NCBI GenBank assembly: GCA_024642265.1
Contig: JAHEBL010000022.1
Span: forward strand, 1 to 41,465
Reading direction: 5' to 3'
From: Haliea sp.
GTDB taxonomy: Bacteria > Pseudomonadota > Gammaproteobacteria > Pseudomonadales > Halieaceae
Length of the DNA stretch: 41,465 nucleotides
Part shown: positions 17,415 through 27,089 of the stretch, in pieces
Position numbering within the stretch: position 1 is the stretch's first letter
Layout of the letters: each line of letters opens with the position of its first letter
Program-made: the position numbers and the translations under genes
Notes under the pieces: model-generated
Told to the model about the DNA's origin: nothing
What the model saw: the letters and a program-made list of their open reading frames with translations, nothing else
The model's database searches: none

Positions 17415-18566
17415 ATGCCCAACTCCGACAAGCTCATCATTCAACAGCTCAGGCAACTGGTGGGCACGCCCTCGGTCAGTTCCACCGACCCCCACTGGGA
17501 CCAGGGCAATCGCGCCGTCATCGACCTGCTGGCCGGGTGGCTGGCGGACCTCGGTTTTCGCACGGAAATCCAGCAGGTATCCACCGACGGCAGCAAAGCC
17601 AATCTGATTGCCACTCTGGGAAGCGGCCCCGGCGGGCTGGTACTGGCCGGCCACACCGATACCGTGCCTTTTGATGAAGGGCGCTGGCAGAGCGACCCGC
17701 TGGGCTTGAGCGAACGCGACCAACGACTCTACGGCCTGGGCAGCACCGATATGAAAGGCTTTTTTCCGCTGGCCATCGCCGCCGCCGGGGCTTTCCGCGA
17801 TACACCGCTGAAACAACCGCTCATAGTGCTGGCCACGGCCGACGAGGAAAGCTCCATGAACGGGGCACGCGCACTGGTGGAAGCGGGCCGCCCCAAAGCC
17901 CGCGCCGCCATCATCGGTGAGCCTACCTCCCTGGTGCCGGTACGCATGCACAAGGGCATCATGATGGAAGCGGTGCAGATCACCGGCCGCGCCGGACACT
18001 CCTCCAACCCCGAGCTCGGGAACAGCGCGCTGGAGGGCCTGCATACCGTGATGGGTGACCTGATGACCTACCGGGCGGGGCTGCGCGAGCGCTATAGCAA
18101 TGACTTTTTCGACGTGGCCTGGCCGACACTCAACCTGGGCTGTGTGCACGGGGGCGACAGCCCCAACCGCATCTGCGGCCAGGCCGAGTTGCACTTCGAC
18201 CTGAGAATGACACCCGCCGGGGATAACGATACGGTGCGCGAGGAAATCGCCAGGCGCCTGTCCCGCATCGGCCGGGAACATTCGCTTGATATCAAGCTAC
18301 GACCTCTGGTGAATGCTATTTCACCCTTCGAGCAGGCCGCGGACAGCGAGCTGGTGCGCCTGGCGGAGCGTCTTACCGGACATCGGGCCGAGGCTGTGGC
18401 CTTCGCCACCGAGGCACCGTTCCTGCAGGCACTGGGAATGGAGACCATCGTCATGGGTCCCGGCTCCATCGACCGGGCGCACCAGCCAGACGAGTACCTG
18501 GAACTGGACCAGATCCAGCCCTGCATTGCATTGCTGCAGCAGTGCATCCGCCACTACTGCCTGTAG
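17415..18566 (+). CDS. argE: Acetylornithine deacetylase
   Basis: ArgE (M20 metallopeptidase family), 383 residues, hydrolyses N-acetylornithine to ornithine in arginine synthesis. Zinc and catalytic residues are visible: GHTDTVP (His80, Asp82), GSTDMKGF (bridging Asp112), ADEESS (general base Glu144 and Glu145), IGEPT (Glu169) and the late His in GSIDRAHQPDEY. The dimerisation domain lies between about 175 and 290. The ATG at 17415 has GGGGA 5 nt upstream. A weak -10 (TACACT at 17378) precedes it. It is followed by argA, so two arginine genes are adjacent. Confidence 0.95.
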   Translation: MPNSDKLIIQQLRQLVGTPSVSSTDPHWDQGNRAVIDLLAGWLADLGFRTEIQQVSTDGSKANLIATLGSGPGGLVLAGHTDTVPFDEGRWQSDPLGLSERDQRLYGLGSTDMKGFFPLAIAAAGAFRDTPLKQPLIVLATADEESSMNGARALVEAGRPKARAAIIGEPTSLVPVRMHKGIMMEAVQITGRAGHSSNPELGNSALEGLHTVMGDLMTYRAGLRERYSNDFFDVAWPTLNLGCVHGGDSPNRICGQAELHFDLRMTPAGDNDTVREEIARRLSRIGREHSLDIKLRPLVNAISPFEQAADSELVRLAERLTGHRAEAVAFATEAPFLQALGMETIVMGPGSIDRAHQPDEYLELDQIQPCIALLQQCIRHYCL

Positions 18567-18664
18567 CCGCGTGGCGGGCGCCTGTGCATTATTGCCATTA
18601 GGTAATCCGGCCGGCTTTGGGTACTCTTAATAACTTTCTATTTATCAATAGCTTGGATGACATC

Positions 18665-19969
18665 GTGACAACGCCGGGCCGGGCAAACATTCGCTGGTTG
18701 AGAAATACCGCACCCTACATCAATGCGCACCGGGGCAAGACCTTCGTGCTGATGCTGGGGGGCGAAGTTGCCATGCACGCCAACTTCGCGCATATCTTCC
18801 ACGACATCGCACTGCTCAACAGCCTGGGTGTGCGCCTGGTGCTGGTCCACGGTTCGCGGCCACAGATCGCCCAGCGCCTCGAGCAGGCGGGGCAGGAGAC
18901 AGCCTTTCACGGCGGTATCCGGATTACCGATAGTGCCGCACTCGAACACGTCAAGGACGCAGCCGGCTCACTGCGGGCACAGATCGAGGCCCTGCTCTCG
19001 ATGGGCCTGCCCAACTCTCCCATGCAGGGCTCACGCATCAGGGTGTGCTCCGGCAATTTTGTCACCGCCAGGCCCATAGGGGTGGTGGACGGTGTCGATT
19101 TCCAGCACACCGGCAAGGTTCGCCGCATCGACGTGACAGGTATTCGCCACCAGCTTGAGGAGGGCTCCATCGTATTGATCTCCCCGCTGGGCTACTCCCC
19201 TACCGGGGAAATTTTCAGCCTGAGACTGGAGGATATCGCCGTGCACTGCGCGTCGGCCATCAGCGCCGACAAGCTGATCATGTTTGGCGAGAGCGAGGGT
19301 ATCAGCGATGCCGCGGGCACACTGATCCGGCAGTGCAGGGTGGGCGAAATCGAGCTGCTCGATATCCCCGACCCGGACCAGGCCGCCATGCTGCACGCTG
19401 CGAGAAGCGCCTGCCTGGCGGGCGTCGCGCGCAGCCATGTCATCAGCTATAACGATGACTGCTCCCTGCTGGAAGAGCTGTTTACCCACGATGGCAGCGG
19501 CACGCTCATTGCCAACGACAATTACGAACAGGCCAGGGTAGCCAACATCGATGATGTCGGCGGCATTCTGGAACTGATCGAACCGCTGGAGCAGCAGGGT
19601 GTTCTGCTGAAACGCTCCCGCGAATTACTGGAAACCGAAATCCGGCAGTTCCGCCTGCTGGAGCGGGATCACCGCATCATCGCCTGCGCCGCGCTATACC
19701 CCTTTGCCGACGAACGCTGTGGTGAAATCGCCTGCATTGTCTCCCATCCGGACTACCGCGGTGGCAGGCGCGGCCAGCGCCTGCTGGCTGAACTGGAACA
19801 GGAAGCGCGGCGCCAGGGACTGGACCGGGTATTTGTGCTGACCACCCAGACCGCGCACTGGTTTATAGAACAGGGATTTGTCGAGAGCTCCCGCGACGCC
19901 TTGCCCGCCCGCAAGCAATCACTGTACAACCTGCAGCGCAATTCCAAGGTATTCTTCAAGGCCCTGTAA
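18665..19969 (+). CDS. argA: N-acetylglutamate synthase
   Basis: ArgA of 434 residues acetylates glutamate with acetyl-CoA, the committed and arginine-inhibited step. An amino-acid-kinase-like domain comes first (APYINAHRGKTFVLMLGGE, then GVRLVLVHGSRPQI; roughly 1-285). A GNAT acetyltransferase domain follows, with CIVSHPDYRGGRRGQRLL as the acetyl-CoA loop. I place the start at GTG 18665 (VTTPGRANIRWLRNTAPYIN), which matches the short N-terminus and length of about 432 seen in Pseudomonas. An in-frame TTG at 18617 would add 16 residues of non-conserved, AT-rich spacer. Confidence 0.94.
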   Translation: MTTPGRANIRWLRNTAPYINAHRGKTFVLMLGGEVAMHANFAHIFHDIALLNSLGVRLVLVHGSRPQIAQRLEQAGQETAFHGGIRITDSAALEHVKDAAGSLRAQIEALLSMGLPNSPMQGSRIRVCSGNFVTARPIGVVDGVDFQHTGKVRRIDVTGIRHQLEEGSIVLISPLGYSPTGEIFSLRLEDIAVHCASAISADKLIMFGESEGISDAAGTLIRQCRVGEIELLDIPDPDQAAMLHAARSACLAGVARSHVISYNDDCSLLEELFTHDGSGTLIANDNYEQARVANIDDVGGILELIEPLEQQGVLLKRSRELLETEIRQFRLLERDHRIIACAALYPFADERCGEIACIVSHPDYRGGRRGQRLLAELEQEARRQGLDRVFVLTTQTAHWFIEQGFVESSRDALPARKQSLYNLQRNSKVFFKAL

Positions 19970-19971
19970 CC

Positions 19972-21198
19972 GTGTCGGTAAAGTTATTGCATCGGGTCCG
20001 CGCCAACCCCGGGGAAACCGGGGTGCGGGGGCAACGGACTGGCACGAGCCGCTGCGGCCTGCGCAAAACAGGGCACCGGTGGCAACCGACCCGCTTGTTG
20101 ACCGGGCTGGCCTGCCTGTGCGCCGGCGTGCCTGCTGCGTCTGCAGCAGATGAACCACCATCGGCCTACGACCGCCTCTGGAGCCACGCCGAACTCTATC
20201 GCAACCCCGGCGAGGGCTTTCTGCAATCCCTCGCGCTCAGCGGCCGACTGCAGGCCGAGGCCACCTGGTTTGATACCGACGAGGGTAATTTCAACGACCA
20301 GACCTGGCGCCGCTTCCGGTTTGGTTTCAAGGCGGCGTTCGCCGGCAACTGGGGAGCGCAACTGGAGGGCGATTTCGACCTCAACGAGTCCTACAGCGAT
20401 TGGTATGAGCGGCTGACGGACGCCTATATCAGCTGGCAGCCAGACGCCGACACCGAGCTGAAAGCCCTGAAACAGTCCGCGGGTTTTACCCTGGACGGCA
20501 CCACCTCATCGAAGAAGCTGCTGACCCTGGAGCGCAGCAACCTCACCGACAACCTCTGGTTCACCGCAGAATACTTCACGGGCCTGAGCCTCGCGGGGAA
20601 GGCGGGCAATGACTGGTCCTACAAGGCCGGGATATTCTCAAACGACGGCGACAAGGAACTGGAGGCTTTTGACGCCGGCTATTTCACCCTGCTGAAGCTC
20701 GGGCGTGACTGGGCGCATGAGCTGGGCCTGAAAACAGCAGAGCTAAGCCTGGACTATGTTTACCAGGAACAGGACGGCAACAACAACACCCCGGACTTGT
20801 CCAATGTGCTGTCCATCTATTCCAAGTGGGAGCAGGGCCGCTGGGGATTGTGGACAGATTTCGCTGCCGGCACGGGTTACGACCAACAGAGCGATCTCTG
20901 GGGTCTCAGCCTGATGCCTTTTTATGAGCTCAGCGAAATGCTGCAACTGGTAGTGCGCTACACCTACGTCGGCAGCGACGGCGACAACGGCGTGCGCCTC
21001 GGGCGCTATCACCGGGAAACCGTGTCGGGGCGGGGTGATGAGTACCATGAATTGTATGCCGGTTTGAACGTCTATTTTTATGGCCACAAGCTCAAGTGGC
21101 AGACCGGGGTTCAGTACGCCGATATGAGCGACAGTGCCGGCGACGGCGGGGCCAGCCATGGCTGGGGTTTGACTACCGGGCTGCGACTCTACTGGTAA
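19972..21198 (+). CDS. Outer-membrane porin, OprO/OprP (phosphate-selective porin) family
   Basis: A 408-residue beta-barrel protein of the Porin_O_P type. It has a signal peptide ending ...VPAASA (hydrophobic core about 41-57), alternating aromatic strands, the SGRLQAEATWFDTDEG start of the barrel, and a C-terminal LRLYW ending in an aromatic residue as outer-membrane proteins do. OprP relatives pass phosphate or polyphosphate, but selectivity cannot be read here. The first GTG is 2 nt after argA and leaves an unusual Arg-rich stretch of about 38 residues before the signal peptide. GTG 20023 is a plausible true start. Proximity to pit is suggestive only. Confidence 0.8.
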   Translation: MSVKLLHRVRANPGETGVRGQRTGTSRCGLRKTGHRWQPTRLLTGLACLCAGVPAASAADEPPSAYDRLWSHAELYRNPGEGFLQSLALSGRLQAEATWFDTDEGNFNDQTWRRFRFGFKAAFAGNWGAQLEGDFDLNESYSDWYERLTDAYISWQPDADTELKALKQSAGFTLDGTTSSKKLLTLERSNLTDNLWFTAEYFTGLSLAGKAGNDWSYKAGIFSNDGDKELEAFDAGYFTLLKLGRDWAHELGLKTAELSLDYVYQEQDGNNNTPDLSNVLSIYSKWEQGRWGLWTDFAAGTGYDQQSDLWGLSLMPFYELSEMLQLVVRYTYVGSDGDNGVRLGRYHRETVSGRGDEYHELYAGLNVYFYGHKLKWQTGVQYADMSDSAGDGGASHGWGLTTGLRLYW

Positions 21199-21367
21199 GG
21201 TGAGCTGGCGCCTGCGCATCGAGCGGGCGCGACCGCCTCAGACCCGCGCCCCGAAGCAATACGCAGGAATTTCCCGGGTTTAAAGCCAGCGCTTTTTTGC
21301 TATCCTTCACTCCCTTTTTCGACCCCGGACGACCGGCGCAGCCCGGTTCCGCACACGGTGTAAAGCA

Positions 21368-23212
21368 ATGCCAGAATATCGCTCGAAGACCTCCACCCAC
21401 GGCCGCAACATGGCCGGGGCCCGCGCCCTGTGGCGCGCCACCGGTATGAAGGACGGGGATTTCGGCAAACCGATTGTCGCCGTGGTGAACTCGTTTACCC
21501 AGTTTGTGCCCGGCCACGTCCACCTCAAGGACCTGGGCCAGCTGGTGGCGCGGGAAATTGAGGCCGCCGGCGGGGTAGCCAAGGAGTTCAACACCATCGC
21601 GGTGGACGATGGTATCGCCATGGGCCACGACGGCATGCTTTACAGCCTGCCCTCCCGGGACATCATTTCCGATTCTGTGGAGTACATGGTGAACGCCCAT
21701 TGCGCCGACGCCATGGTGTGTATATCCAACTGCGACAAGATCACCCCGGGCATGCTGAACGCCGCCATGCGCCTCAACATCCCCGTGGTATTCGTGTCGG
21801 GTGGCCCGATGGAGGCCGGCAAGACCAAACTGTCTGAGCACAAGCTGGACCTGGTCGACGCCATGGTCATCGCCGTGGATGATTCCGCCAGCGACGAGAA
21901 AGTGGCGGAGTACGAGCGCTCGGCCTGCCCTACCTGTGGCTCCTGCTCCGGAATGTTCACCGCCAATTCCATGAACTGCCTGACCGAGGCCCTCGGTCTC
22001 AGCCTGCCGGGCAACGGCTCCACACTGGCCACCCACGCCGACCGGGAACAGCTGTTCCTGCGGGCGGGCCGCCTCGTGGTAGAGCTGTGCAAGCGCTATT
22101 ACCTGCAGGATGATGAATCCGTCCTGCCACGCAACATCGGCAGCTTCAAGGCGTTTGAGAATGCCATGTGCCTGGACATCGCCATGGGTGGCTCGACCAA
22201 CACCATCCTGCACCTGCTGGCTGCCGCCAGGGAGGCCGAACTGGATTTCACCCTGGCGGACATCGACCGGCTGTCGCGCAAGGTCCCCCAACTTTGCAAG
22301 GTGGCGCCCAATACACCCCTTTACCACATGGAAGATGTGCACCGGGCGGGCGGCATCATGGGCATCCTGGGAGAGCTCGATAGGGCCGGCCTGTTGCACA
22401 CCGACTGTCCCACCGTGCACAGCGGGAGCATGAAGGAGGCACTGGAAACATGGGACATTGTGCAGACCGACGACAGTGCGGTGCACAGATTTTACAGCGC
22501 GGGCCCGGCGGGCATACCGACCCAGACCGCCTTCAGCCAGGAAACCCGCTGGCCCAGCCTGGACATGGATCGTGAGAACGGCTGCATCCGGGCGCTAGCA
22601 AGTGCTTACTCCGCTGAGGGCGGGCTGGCCGTGTTGTTTGGCAACATTGCCGAGGACGGCTGCGTGGTGAAGACCTCGGGAGTGGACGAAAGCATCCTGG
22701 TATTTTCCGGCCCGGCCCATATCTGCGAAAGCCAGGAGGCCGCCGTGGAGGATATCCTGGCGGGGCGGGTCAGGCCCGGTGACGTCGTCATCATCCGCTA
22801 CGAGGGCCCCCGCGGCGGGCCCGGTATGCAGGAAATGCTCTACCCCACCAGCTACCTCAAGTCGAAGGGACTGGGCAAGGTCTGTGCACTGCTGACCGAC
22901 GGCCGGTTTTCCGGAGGCACGTCCGGCCTGTCCATCGGCCACGCCTCACCCGAGGCGGCATCGGGCGGCGCCATCGCGCTGGTCCGGCAGGGTGACACCA
23001 TCGAGATCGACATACCCCGGCGCACTATCAACGTCGCCCTGACGGCGGATGAACTGAACAAGCGGCGGCAGGCCATGGAGGCCCTCGGTGAAAAAGCCTG
23101 GCGGCCGATGGCGGAACGTCCACGCAAGGTCACCCCCGCGCTGAAAGTGTATGCCAAGATGGTCACCAGCGCCGACAAGGGCGCGGTGCGGGACCTGTCA
23201 CTGCTGGATTGA
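21368..23212 (+). CDS. ilvD: Dihydroxy-acid dehydratase
   Basis: IlvD of 614 residues dehydrates dihydroxy acids to 2-oxo acids in valine, isoleucine and leucine synthesis. It is an iron-sulfur enzyme. The cluster and Mg-binding cysteines and lysine are visible in [14 protein letters not shown] and [18 protein letters not shown]. The second domain has [19 protein letters not shown] and the signature [20 protein letters not shown]. The ATG at 21368 is the natural family start ([19 protein letters not shown]). The 169-bp upstream gap has a small AAAGC/GCTTT hairpin followed by T, possibly the porin terminator, and a TGCTATCCT -10-like stretch. Confidence 0.96.
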   Translation: MPEYRSKTSTHGRNMAGARALWRATGMKDGDFGKPIVAVVNSFTQFVPGHVHLKDLGQLVAREIEAAGGVAKEFNTIAVDDGIAMGHDGMLYSLPSRDIISDSVEYMVNAHCADAMVCISNCDKITPGMLNAAMRLNIPVVFVSGGPMEAGKTKLSEHKLDLVDAMVIAVDDSASDEKVAEYERSACPTCGSCSGMFTANSMNCLTEALGLSLPGNGSTLATHADREQLFLRAGRLVVELCKRYYLQDDESVLPRNIGSFKAFENAMCLDIAMGGSTNTILHLLAAAREAELDFTLADIDRLSRKVPQLCKVAPNTPLYHMEDVHRAGGIMGILGELDRAGLLHTDCPTVHSGSMKEALETWDIVQTDDSAVHRFYSAGPAGIPTQTAFSQETRWPSLDMDRENGCIRALASAYSAEGGLAVLFGNIAEDGCVVKTSGVDESILVFSGPAHICESQEAAVEDILAGRVRPGDVVIIRYEGPRGGPGMQEMLYPTSYLKSKGLGKVCALLTDGRFSGGTSGLSIGHASPEAASGGAIALVRQGDTIEIDIPRRTINVALTADELNKRRQAMEALGEKAWRPMAERPRKVTPALKVYAKMVTSADKGAVRDLSLLD

Positions 23213-23213
23213 T

Positions 23214-23239
23214 CCCGCCGTCAGCGCGGCAGCGGCGGG
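23214..23239. terminator. Inverted repeat between convergent ilvD and lipoprotein genes
   Basis: CCCGCCG (23214-23220) and CGGCGGG (23233-23239) form a 7-bp GC stem with a 12-nt loop, directly after the ilvD stop and before the convergent lipoprotein stop. There is no T run on either side, so a bidirectional terminator is only possible. Confidence 0.35.
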
Positions 23240-23244
23240 GCTGA

Positions 23245-24108
23245 TCAGGCGGAATCCGGCGGCAGCGCTGCGCCCTGGGCGATGAGCGTTTGCAGGTCTG
23301 CGCGCAGCCCGGCCAATTCCTCGCGCAGATGGCGGTCCTGTCTCTGGCTACGACTGTTCAGCACGCCTGCGACGGCAGCGAAAACTACCTCCAGGTTGTG
23401 CTCATAAACCTGCTGGTAGCGGGGCGAGACAGTCTCCCCGCGCCTCTCGATGGCCTCGCGCACCCGCTGCTGCCAGCCCGGTTCTCGCTGTAACATCACT
23501 GCCAGGCGCTCTATGCTGGCGGCACGCTCCTGCAGCCACACCTCATCGGAGCGCTCGAAACCGGCGCTGGCCTGGCGCAGGCTCTCGCGCTGTTCAACGC
23601 TCAGGCGCCCCAGATAATCCTCGACCGTGTCGGCGAAACTGTCGTAGGTCTCCTCGCGATACTCGGCCTCCGAACGAGTGAGGTACTCCTCCTCGTACTC
23701 CGACTGGCGCTCCCGCAAGTACGCCAGGAACTCCTGCACCTGCACGTCAGACAGGGAAGCCCCAAGCTCCAGCAGGCCGTCCAGCGACTCCTGCTCCAGC
23801 CGCAGCCACGCCACCTGCATTTCGTCGAAAATCTTCGCCAACTCCGCAGGGGTCACTTCCTTGTCGAGGCTGGAATCGACCTGGTTGAGCAGCTCGACAT
23901 AGCGCGGCAGCTCCTGCTGGCGATGCCAGTCCAGGAATGGGCGCAGTATCTCTTCCAGCTGCCGTTCCTGGGTGCCGTTCAATTCGACGTAGTCGTCGAG
24001 ATACCAGGGCAGAATCGTATCCAGGCGGTTGTACACAAAGGTGGTGCCGCTGCAGGCGGTGAGACACAGCAGGCACCCTGCCACGGCGGCTTTCAACCAC
24101 GTTGTCAT
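23245..24108 (-). CDS. DUF6279-type lipoprotein
   Basis: A 287-residue predicted lipoprotein. A signal peptide (MTTWLKAAVAGCLLCLTACS) ends in the lipobox LTAC with Cys19. After it come FVYNRLDTILPWYLDDYVELN and long charged helices up to the C-terminus (EEYLTRSEAEYREETY and similar), suggesting a mostly helical periplasmic protein anchored in a membrane. The YNRLD...PWYLDDYV pattern matches my recollection of the uncharacterised DUF6279 lipoproteins. Function is unknown. It lies 28 bp downstream of the diguanylate cyclase gene on the same strand and may share its transcript. Confidence 0.8.
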   Translation of the reverse strand: MTTWLKAAVAGCLLCLTACSGTTFVYNRLDTILPWYLDDYVELNGTQERQLEEILRPFLDWHRQQELPRYVELLNQVDSSLDKEVTPAELAKIFDEMQVAWLRLEQESLDGLLELGASLSDVQVQEFLAYLRERQSEYEEEYLTRSEAEYREETYDSFADTVEDYLGRLSVEQRESLRQASAGFERSDEVWLQERAASIERLAVMLQREPGWQQRVREAIERRGETVSPRYQQVYEHNLEVVFAAVAGVLNSRSQRQDRHLREELAGLRADLQTLIAQGAALPPDSA

Positions 24109-24136
24109 GTAAGTCCTCCCACCGTTTGTCTCCGGC

Positions 24137-25288
24137 CTAACGCCACTCCGGGACAGTCCTGGGAACCGGCATTCTCTCCCCGAGCTGCCGGGCTGTCTCG
24201 ACCCGATTGCGGCCGTTGCGCTTGGCCAGGTAGAGCCCCGTGTCCGCGTACTTGAACCACTGCTCCACGCTCTCGCCCGCCCTCACTTCACAGGCGCCTA
24301 TGCTGATAGTCACGCTGCCCTCGGGCAGGATCCGCGCGTGCTCCACCCGGTCACGCAACTCCTCCGCCACTGCGAGCGCCCCATCGATGGCGGTTCCCTG
24401 CAACAGCACCACAAATTCCTCACCGCCGAACCGACACAGGATGTCTACGGCGCGAATACGCCCCGAGATCACTTCAACCAGCTTCTTGATAGCCGTATCG
24501 CCGACGCCGTGGCCATACTTGTCGTTGATGCGCTTGAAAAAATCGACATCGATAAGCAGCAACGAAGCAGGCTGCTCGTCGCGCTGCAGGGCATCGATGG
24601 CGTGAAGAGCCTGCTCTTCCAGATAACGCCGGTTGTAGGCGCCCGTTAGCGGATCGGTCACTGCCATATCCCTGAGCCGGCGGGACTGCTCCGTCACGGC
24701 AAACACGAGCCAGGCGCTCACCAGCCAGGTAATGGCCATGCTGAAGCTCAGGACCATGGCGGTGCCGGAGTCGAATTGGTAAAAAATCAGCGGCAGGGCC
24801 AGTGCGCCGCAGACCAACCCGATTATCAGGGACTGGCGCAAACGCAGCAACACAGGCAAGCCGGCCAGCAGCGGGTACAGCCAGAATATGCTGTAGCTCT
24901 GCCCCAGGCCAAACGCCAGCAGTATCAGGCCGATACCCAGTGCGAGCAGCGGTGCCGGGGAGAGGAAAGCCTGCCGGTCGCCACCGAGCAACCAGATATT
25001 GATCAACAGGATGGTCAGCAGGCAAAAAGTGACGACCGAGAGCAATGTCTGGCCGATGTAAAGGTCATGCAGGAACATGGGAGTGAGCACGAACGCCAGC
25101 AGCAACAGGATATACCGATAGGCGTCCCGGCCGCGTTTTCTTGCGACTCGACCGTCCCCGGTCAGGTCGTCTTCATTGCGCTGGTACTCAAACTGCTCGG
25201 AAAAAGCGTCCCTGAAGTGCTGCTTGAGTTTTTGCCAGGGTGATATTTTTATTGTGGCCCCGCGACTTTTCATATCCACGACCGTCAT
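24137..25288 (-). CDS. Membrane-bound diguanylate cyclase (GGDEF)
   Basis: A 383-residue enzyme predicted to make cyclic di-GMP. About six hydrophobic segments span residues 57-200, forming a membrane sensor without a recognised ligand domain. The GGDEF domain follows: DPLTGAYNRRYLEE, DVDFFKRINDKYGH, and the active-site GGEEF at 288-292. An RAVD motif (279-282) five residues before it is an intact inhibitory I-site, so product feedback is expected. The start could be ATG 25288, ATG 25273 or GTG 25327; none has a strong ribosome site. It lies downstream of leuA on the same strand. Confidence 0.92.
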   Translation of the reverse strand: MTVVDMKSRGATIKISPWQKLKQHFRDAFSEQFEYQRNEDDLTGDGRVARKRGRDAYRYILLLLAFVLTPMFLHDLYIGQTLLSVVTFCLLTILLINIWLLGGDRQAFLSPAPLLALGIGLILLAFGLGQSYSIFWLYPLLAGLPVLLRLRQSLIIGLVCGALALPLIFYQFDSGTAMVLSFSMAITWLVSAWLVFAVTEQSRRLRDMAVTDPLTGAYNRRYLEEQALHAIDALQRDEQPASLLLIDVDFFKRINDKYGHGVGDTAIKKLVEVISGRIRAVDILCRFGGEEFVVLLQGTAIDGALAVAEELRDRVEHARILPEGSVTISIGACEVRAGESVEQWFKYADTGLYLAKRNGRNRVETARQLGERMPVPRTVPEWR

Positions 25289-25364
25289 TTGTTGACACCG
25301 TGTCTGCAAGTCCGTTTTGTACCACACTAACGGGGTGAATTAAACTGGCCGGGCGGACAGAGGC

Positions 25365-25414
25365 TTTGGCCGGCCCCGGGGCACGGGAGCTACCCGCGCG
25401 CCCGGCTGGCCAAA
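25365..25414 (-). terminator. Inverted repeat after leuA
   Basis: TTTGGCC (25365-25371) and GGCCAAA (25408-25414) pair perfectly. They enclose further GC-rich complementary segments, including CGGGAGCTACCCG. The structure begins 1 bp after the leuA stop. It has no T run, so it could be a weak terminator or an mRNA 3' stabiliser between leuA and the diguanylate cyclase. Confidence 0.4.
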
Positions 25415-25415
25415 C

Positions 25416-27089
25416 TCAGGCCGCTGCGCCACGCTCGGTGGCAGCCTCTGTGTTTATTGCGCCGAGAATACCATCCAGGGATGCCTGGATAATGTCGTGG
25501 CTGCGGCCCACTCCGCAGTAGCGGTCACCGTTGATGTTCAGCTGTATGTAGCAGATCGCCTCCGCATCGGCGCTGTGACTCAGGGCATGCTCGCTGTATT
25601 CCACCAGCACGATCTGCTTGCCGGTAAAGCGCTCCATGGCGTCCACGAACGATGCAACCACGCCGTTACCAGAACCACTGAGCTTGTGCATGGTGGAGCC
25701 CTGCAGCAACTCCGCCTGCAGCTTGTCGACCCCCGCCTCGCGATTTACCTGGTACTTGCCCAGCGCCCAGCGGCCGTCTGCTTCGGAATAGGTCTGCTGG
25801 AACAGCTGGTACAACTCCTCGGAGCCCACCTCGGCCTCCTGTGCCTCGGCAAACGCCTGGACTGTAGGGCTGAAATCGATCTGCAGCCAGCGCGGCAGTT
25901 GCAGGCCGAAATCGCGTTCCAGCACGTAGGCGATGCCGCCCTTGCCGGACTGGCTGTTGATGCGAATGACTTCCTGGTACGACCTGCCAATATCCGCGGG
26001 GTCTATGGGCAGGTAGGCGACTTGCCAGGGCTCGCTCCCGTCCCGCCGGGCCAGGCACTTCTTGATCGCGTCCTGGTGACTGCCGGAAAACGCTGTGAAC
26101 ACCAGCTCGCCCGCATAGGGATGACGCGGATGTACCGGCAGCCGCGTGCACTCTTTCACAGTCTCGATGATTTCATCCATCTGGCCCAGGTTCAGGCGCG
26201 GATCAATGCCCTGGCTGTACAGGTTCATCGCCATCGTGATGATATCCATGTTACCGGTACGCTCCCCGTTGCCCATAAGCGTGCCTTCCACGCGGTCGGC
26301 GCCCGCCAGCACCCCGAGCTCCGCGGCGGCTACCGCGCAACCCCGATCATTATGGGTGTGCAGTGAGATAAGCAGGCTGTCCCGGTTTGACACCCGCTCG
26401 CAAAACCACTCTATCTGGTCGGCGTAGACGTTGGGTGTGCTCATTTCCACCGTCGCGGGCAGGTTGATGATCACCGGCCGGGCGGGGGTCGGTTGCCATA
26501 CCGCGGTAACCGCGTCACAGATTTCTACGGCAAACTCGAGCTCTGTACCGGTGAAGCTTTCCGGCGAGTATTCGAATACCCACTCCGTTTCCGGCTGCTG
26601 CGCGGCACAATCACGCACCAGCTCAGCGCCCTTGACCGCGATATCGACGATCCCCTTGCGGTCCAGGCCAAACACCTGCTCCCGCTGTACCGTAGAGGTG
26701 GAGTTGTAGACATGCACAATGGCGCGCCGCGCGCCCTTGAGTGCCTGGAATGTCTTCTTGATCAGGTCGGCCCTGGCCTGGGTAAGCACCTGGATAGTGA
26801 CATCATCCGGGATACGGCCATTGTCGATCAGATCGCGCACAAACTCGTAGTCATGACCCGACGCAGAGGGGAAGCCCACCTCGATTTCCTTGAAACCGAT
26901 CTTTACCAGCTGGTCCCACAGGCGCGACTTCTGGCGCGTGGTCATGGGCTCGATCAGAGCCTGGTTGCCATCCCGCAGGTCCACACTGCACCAGTGGGGC
27001 GCTTTGTCGATAACGCGATCCGGCCAGCGCCGCTTCGTCATGGCAATGGACTGGAAGGGTTGGTACTTGCGGTGGTCGTAGCTGGTCAT
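25416..27089 (-). CDS. leuA: 2-isopropylmalate synthase
   Basis: LeuA of 557 residues, the long form found in Pseudomonas and actinobacteria. It condenses acetyl-CoA and 2-oxoisovalerate, the first step to leucine. The TIM-barrel has SVDLRDGNQAL (38-45, catalytic Arg and metal Asp) and SLHTHNDRG with metal-binding histidines. The C-terminal LeuA_dimer domain, which binds leucine for feedback, ends with NGDRYCGVGRSHDIIQASLDGILGAIN. It begins MTSYDHRKYQPFQSIAMTKRRWPDR, a typical start for this form. It is divergent from an Lrp/AsnC regulator, which probably controls it. Confidence 0.96.
   Translation of the reverse strand: MTSYDHRKYQPFQSIAMTKRRWPDRVIDKAPHWCSVDLRDGNQALIEPMTTRQKSRLWDQLVKIGFKEIEVGFPSASGHDYEFVRDLIDNGRIPDDVTIQVLTQARADLIKKTFQALKGARRAIVHVYNSTSTVQREQVFGLDRKGIVDIAVKGAELVRDCAAQQPETEWVFEYSPESFTGTELEFAVEICDAVTAVWQPTPARPVIINLPATVEMSTPNVYADQIEWFCERVSNRDSLLISLHTHNDRGCAVAAAELGVLAGADRVEGTLMGNGERTGNMDIITMAMNLYSQGIDPRLNLGQMDEIIETVKECTRLPVHPRHPYAGELVFTAFSGSHQDAIKKCLARRDGSEPWQVAYLPIDPADIGRSYQEVIRINSQSGKGGIAYVLERDFGLQLPRWLQIDFSPTVQAFAEAQEAEVGSEELYQLFQQTYSEADGRWALGKYQVNREAGVDKLQAELLQGSTMHKLSGSGNGVVASFVDAMERFTGKQIVLVEYSEHALSHSADAEAICYIQLNINGDRYCGVGRSHDIIQASLDGILGAINTEAATERGAAA

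Noticed and set aside
15857-17440. A 527-codon open frame on the - strand opposite pit
   Set aside because: It is antisense to the well-supported Pit permease, rich in His and Gly from mirrored codons, and shows no domain or ribosome site. It is a GC-rich shadow frame.
21173-22486. A 437-codon - strand open frame opposite ilvD
   Set aside because: It covers the conserved iron-sulfur motifs of ilvD in antisense and has the His/Gly-rich composition of shadow frames.
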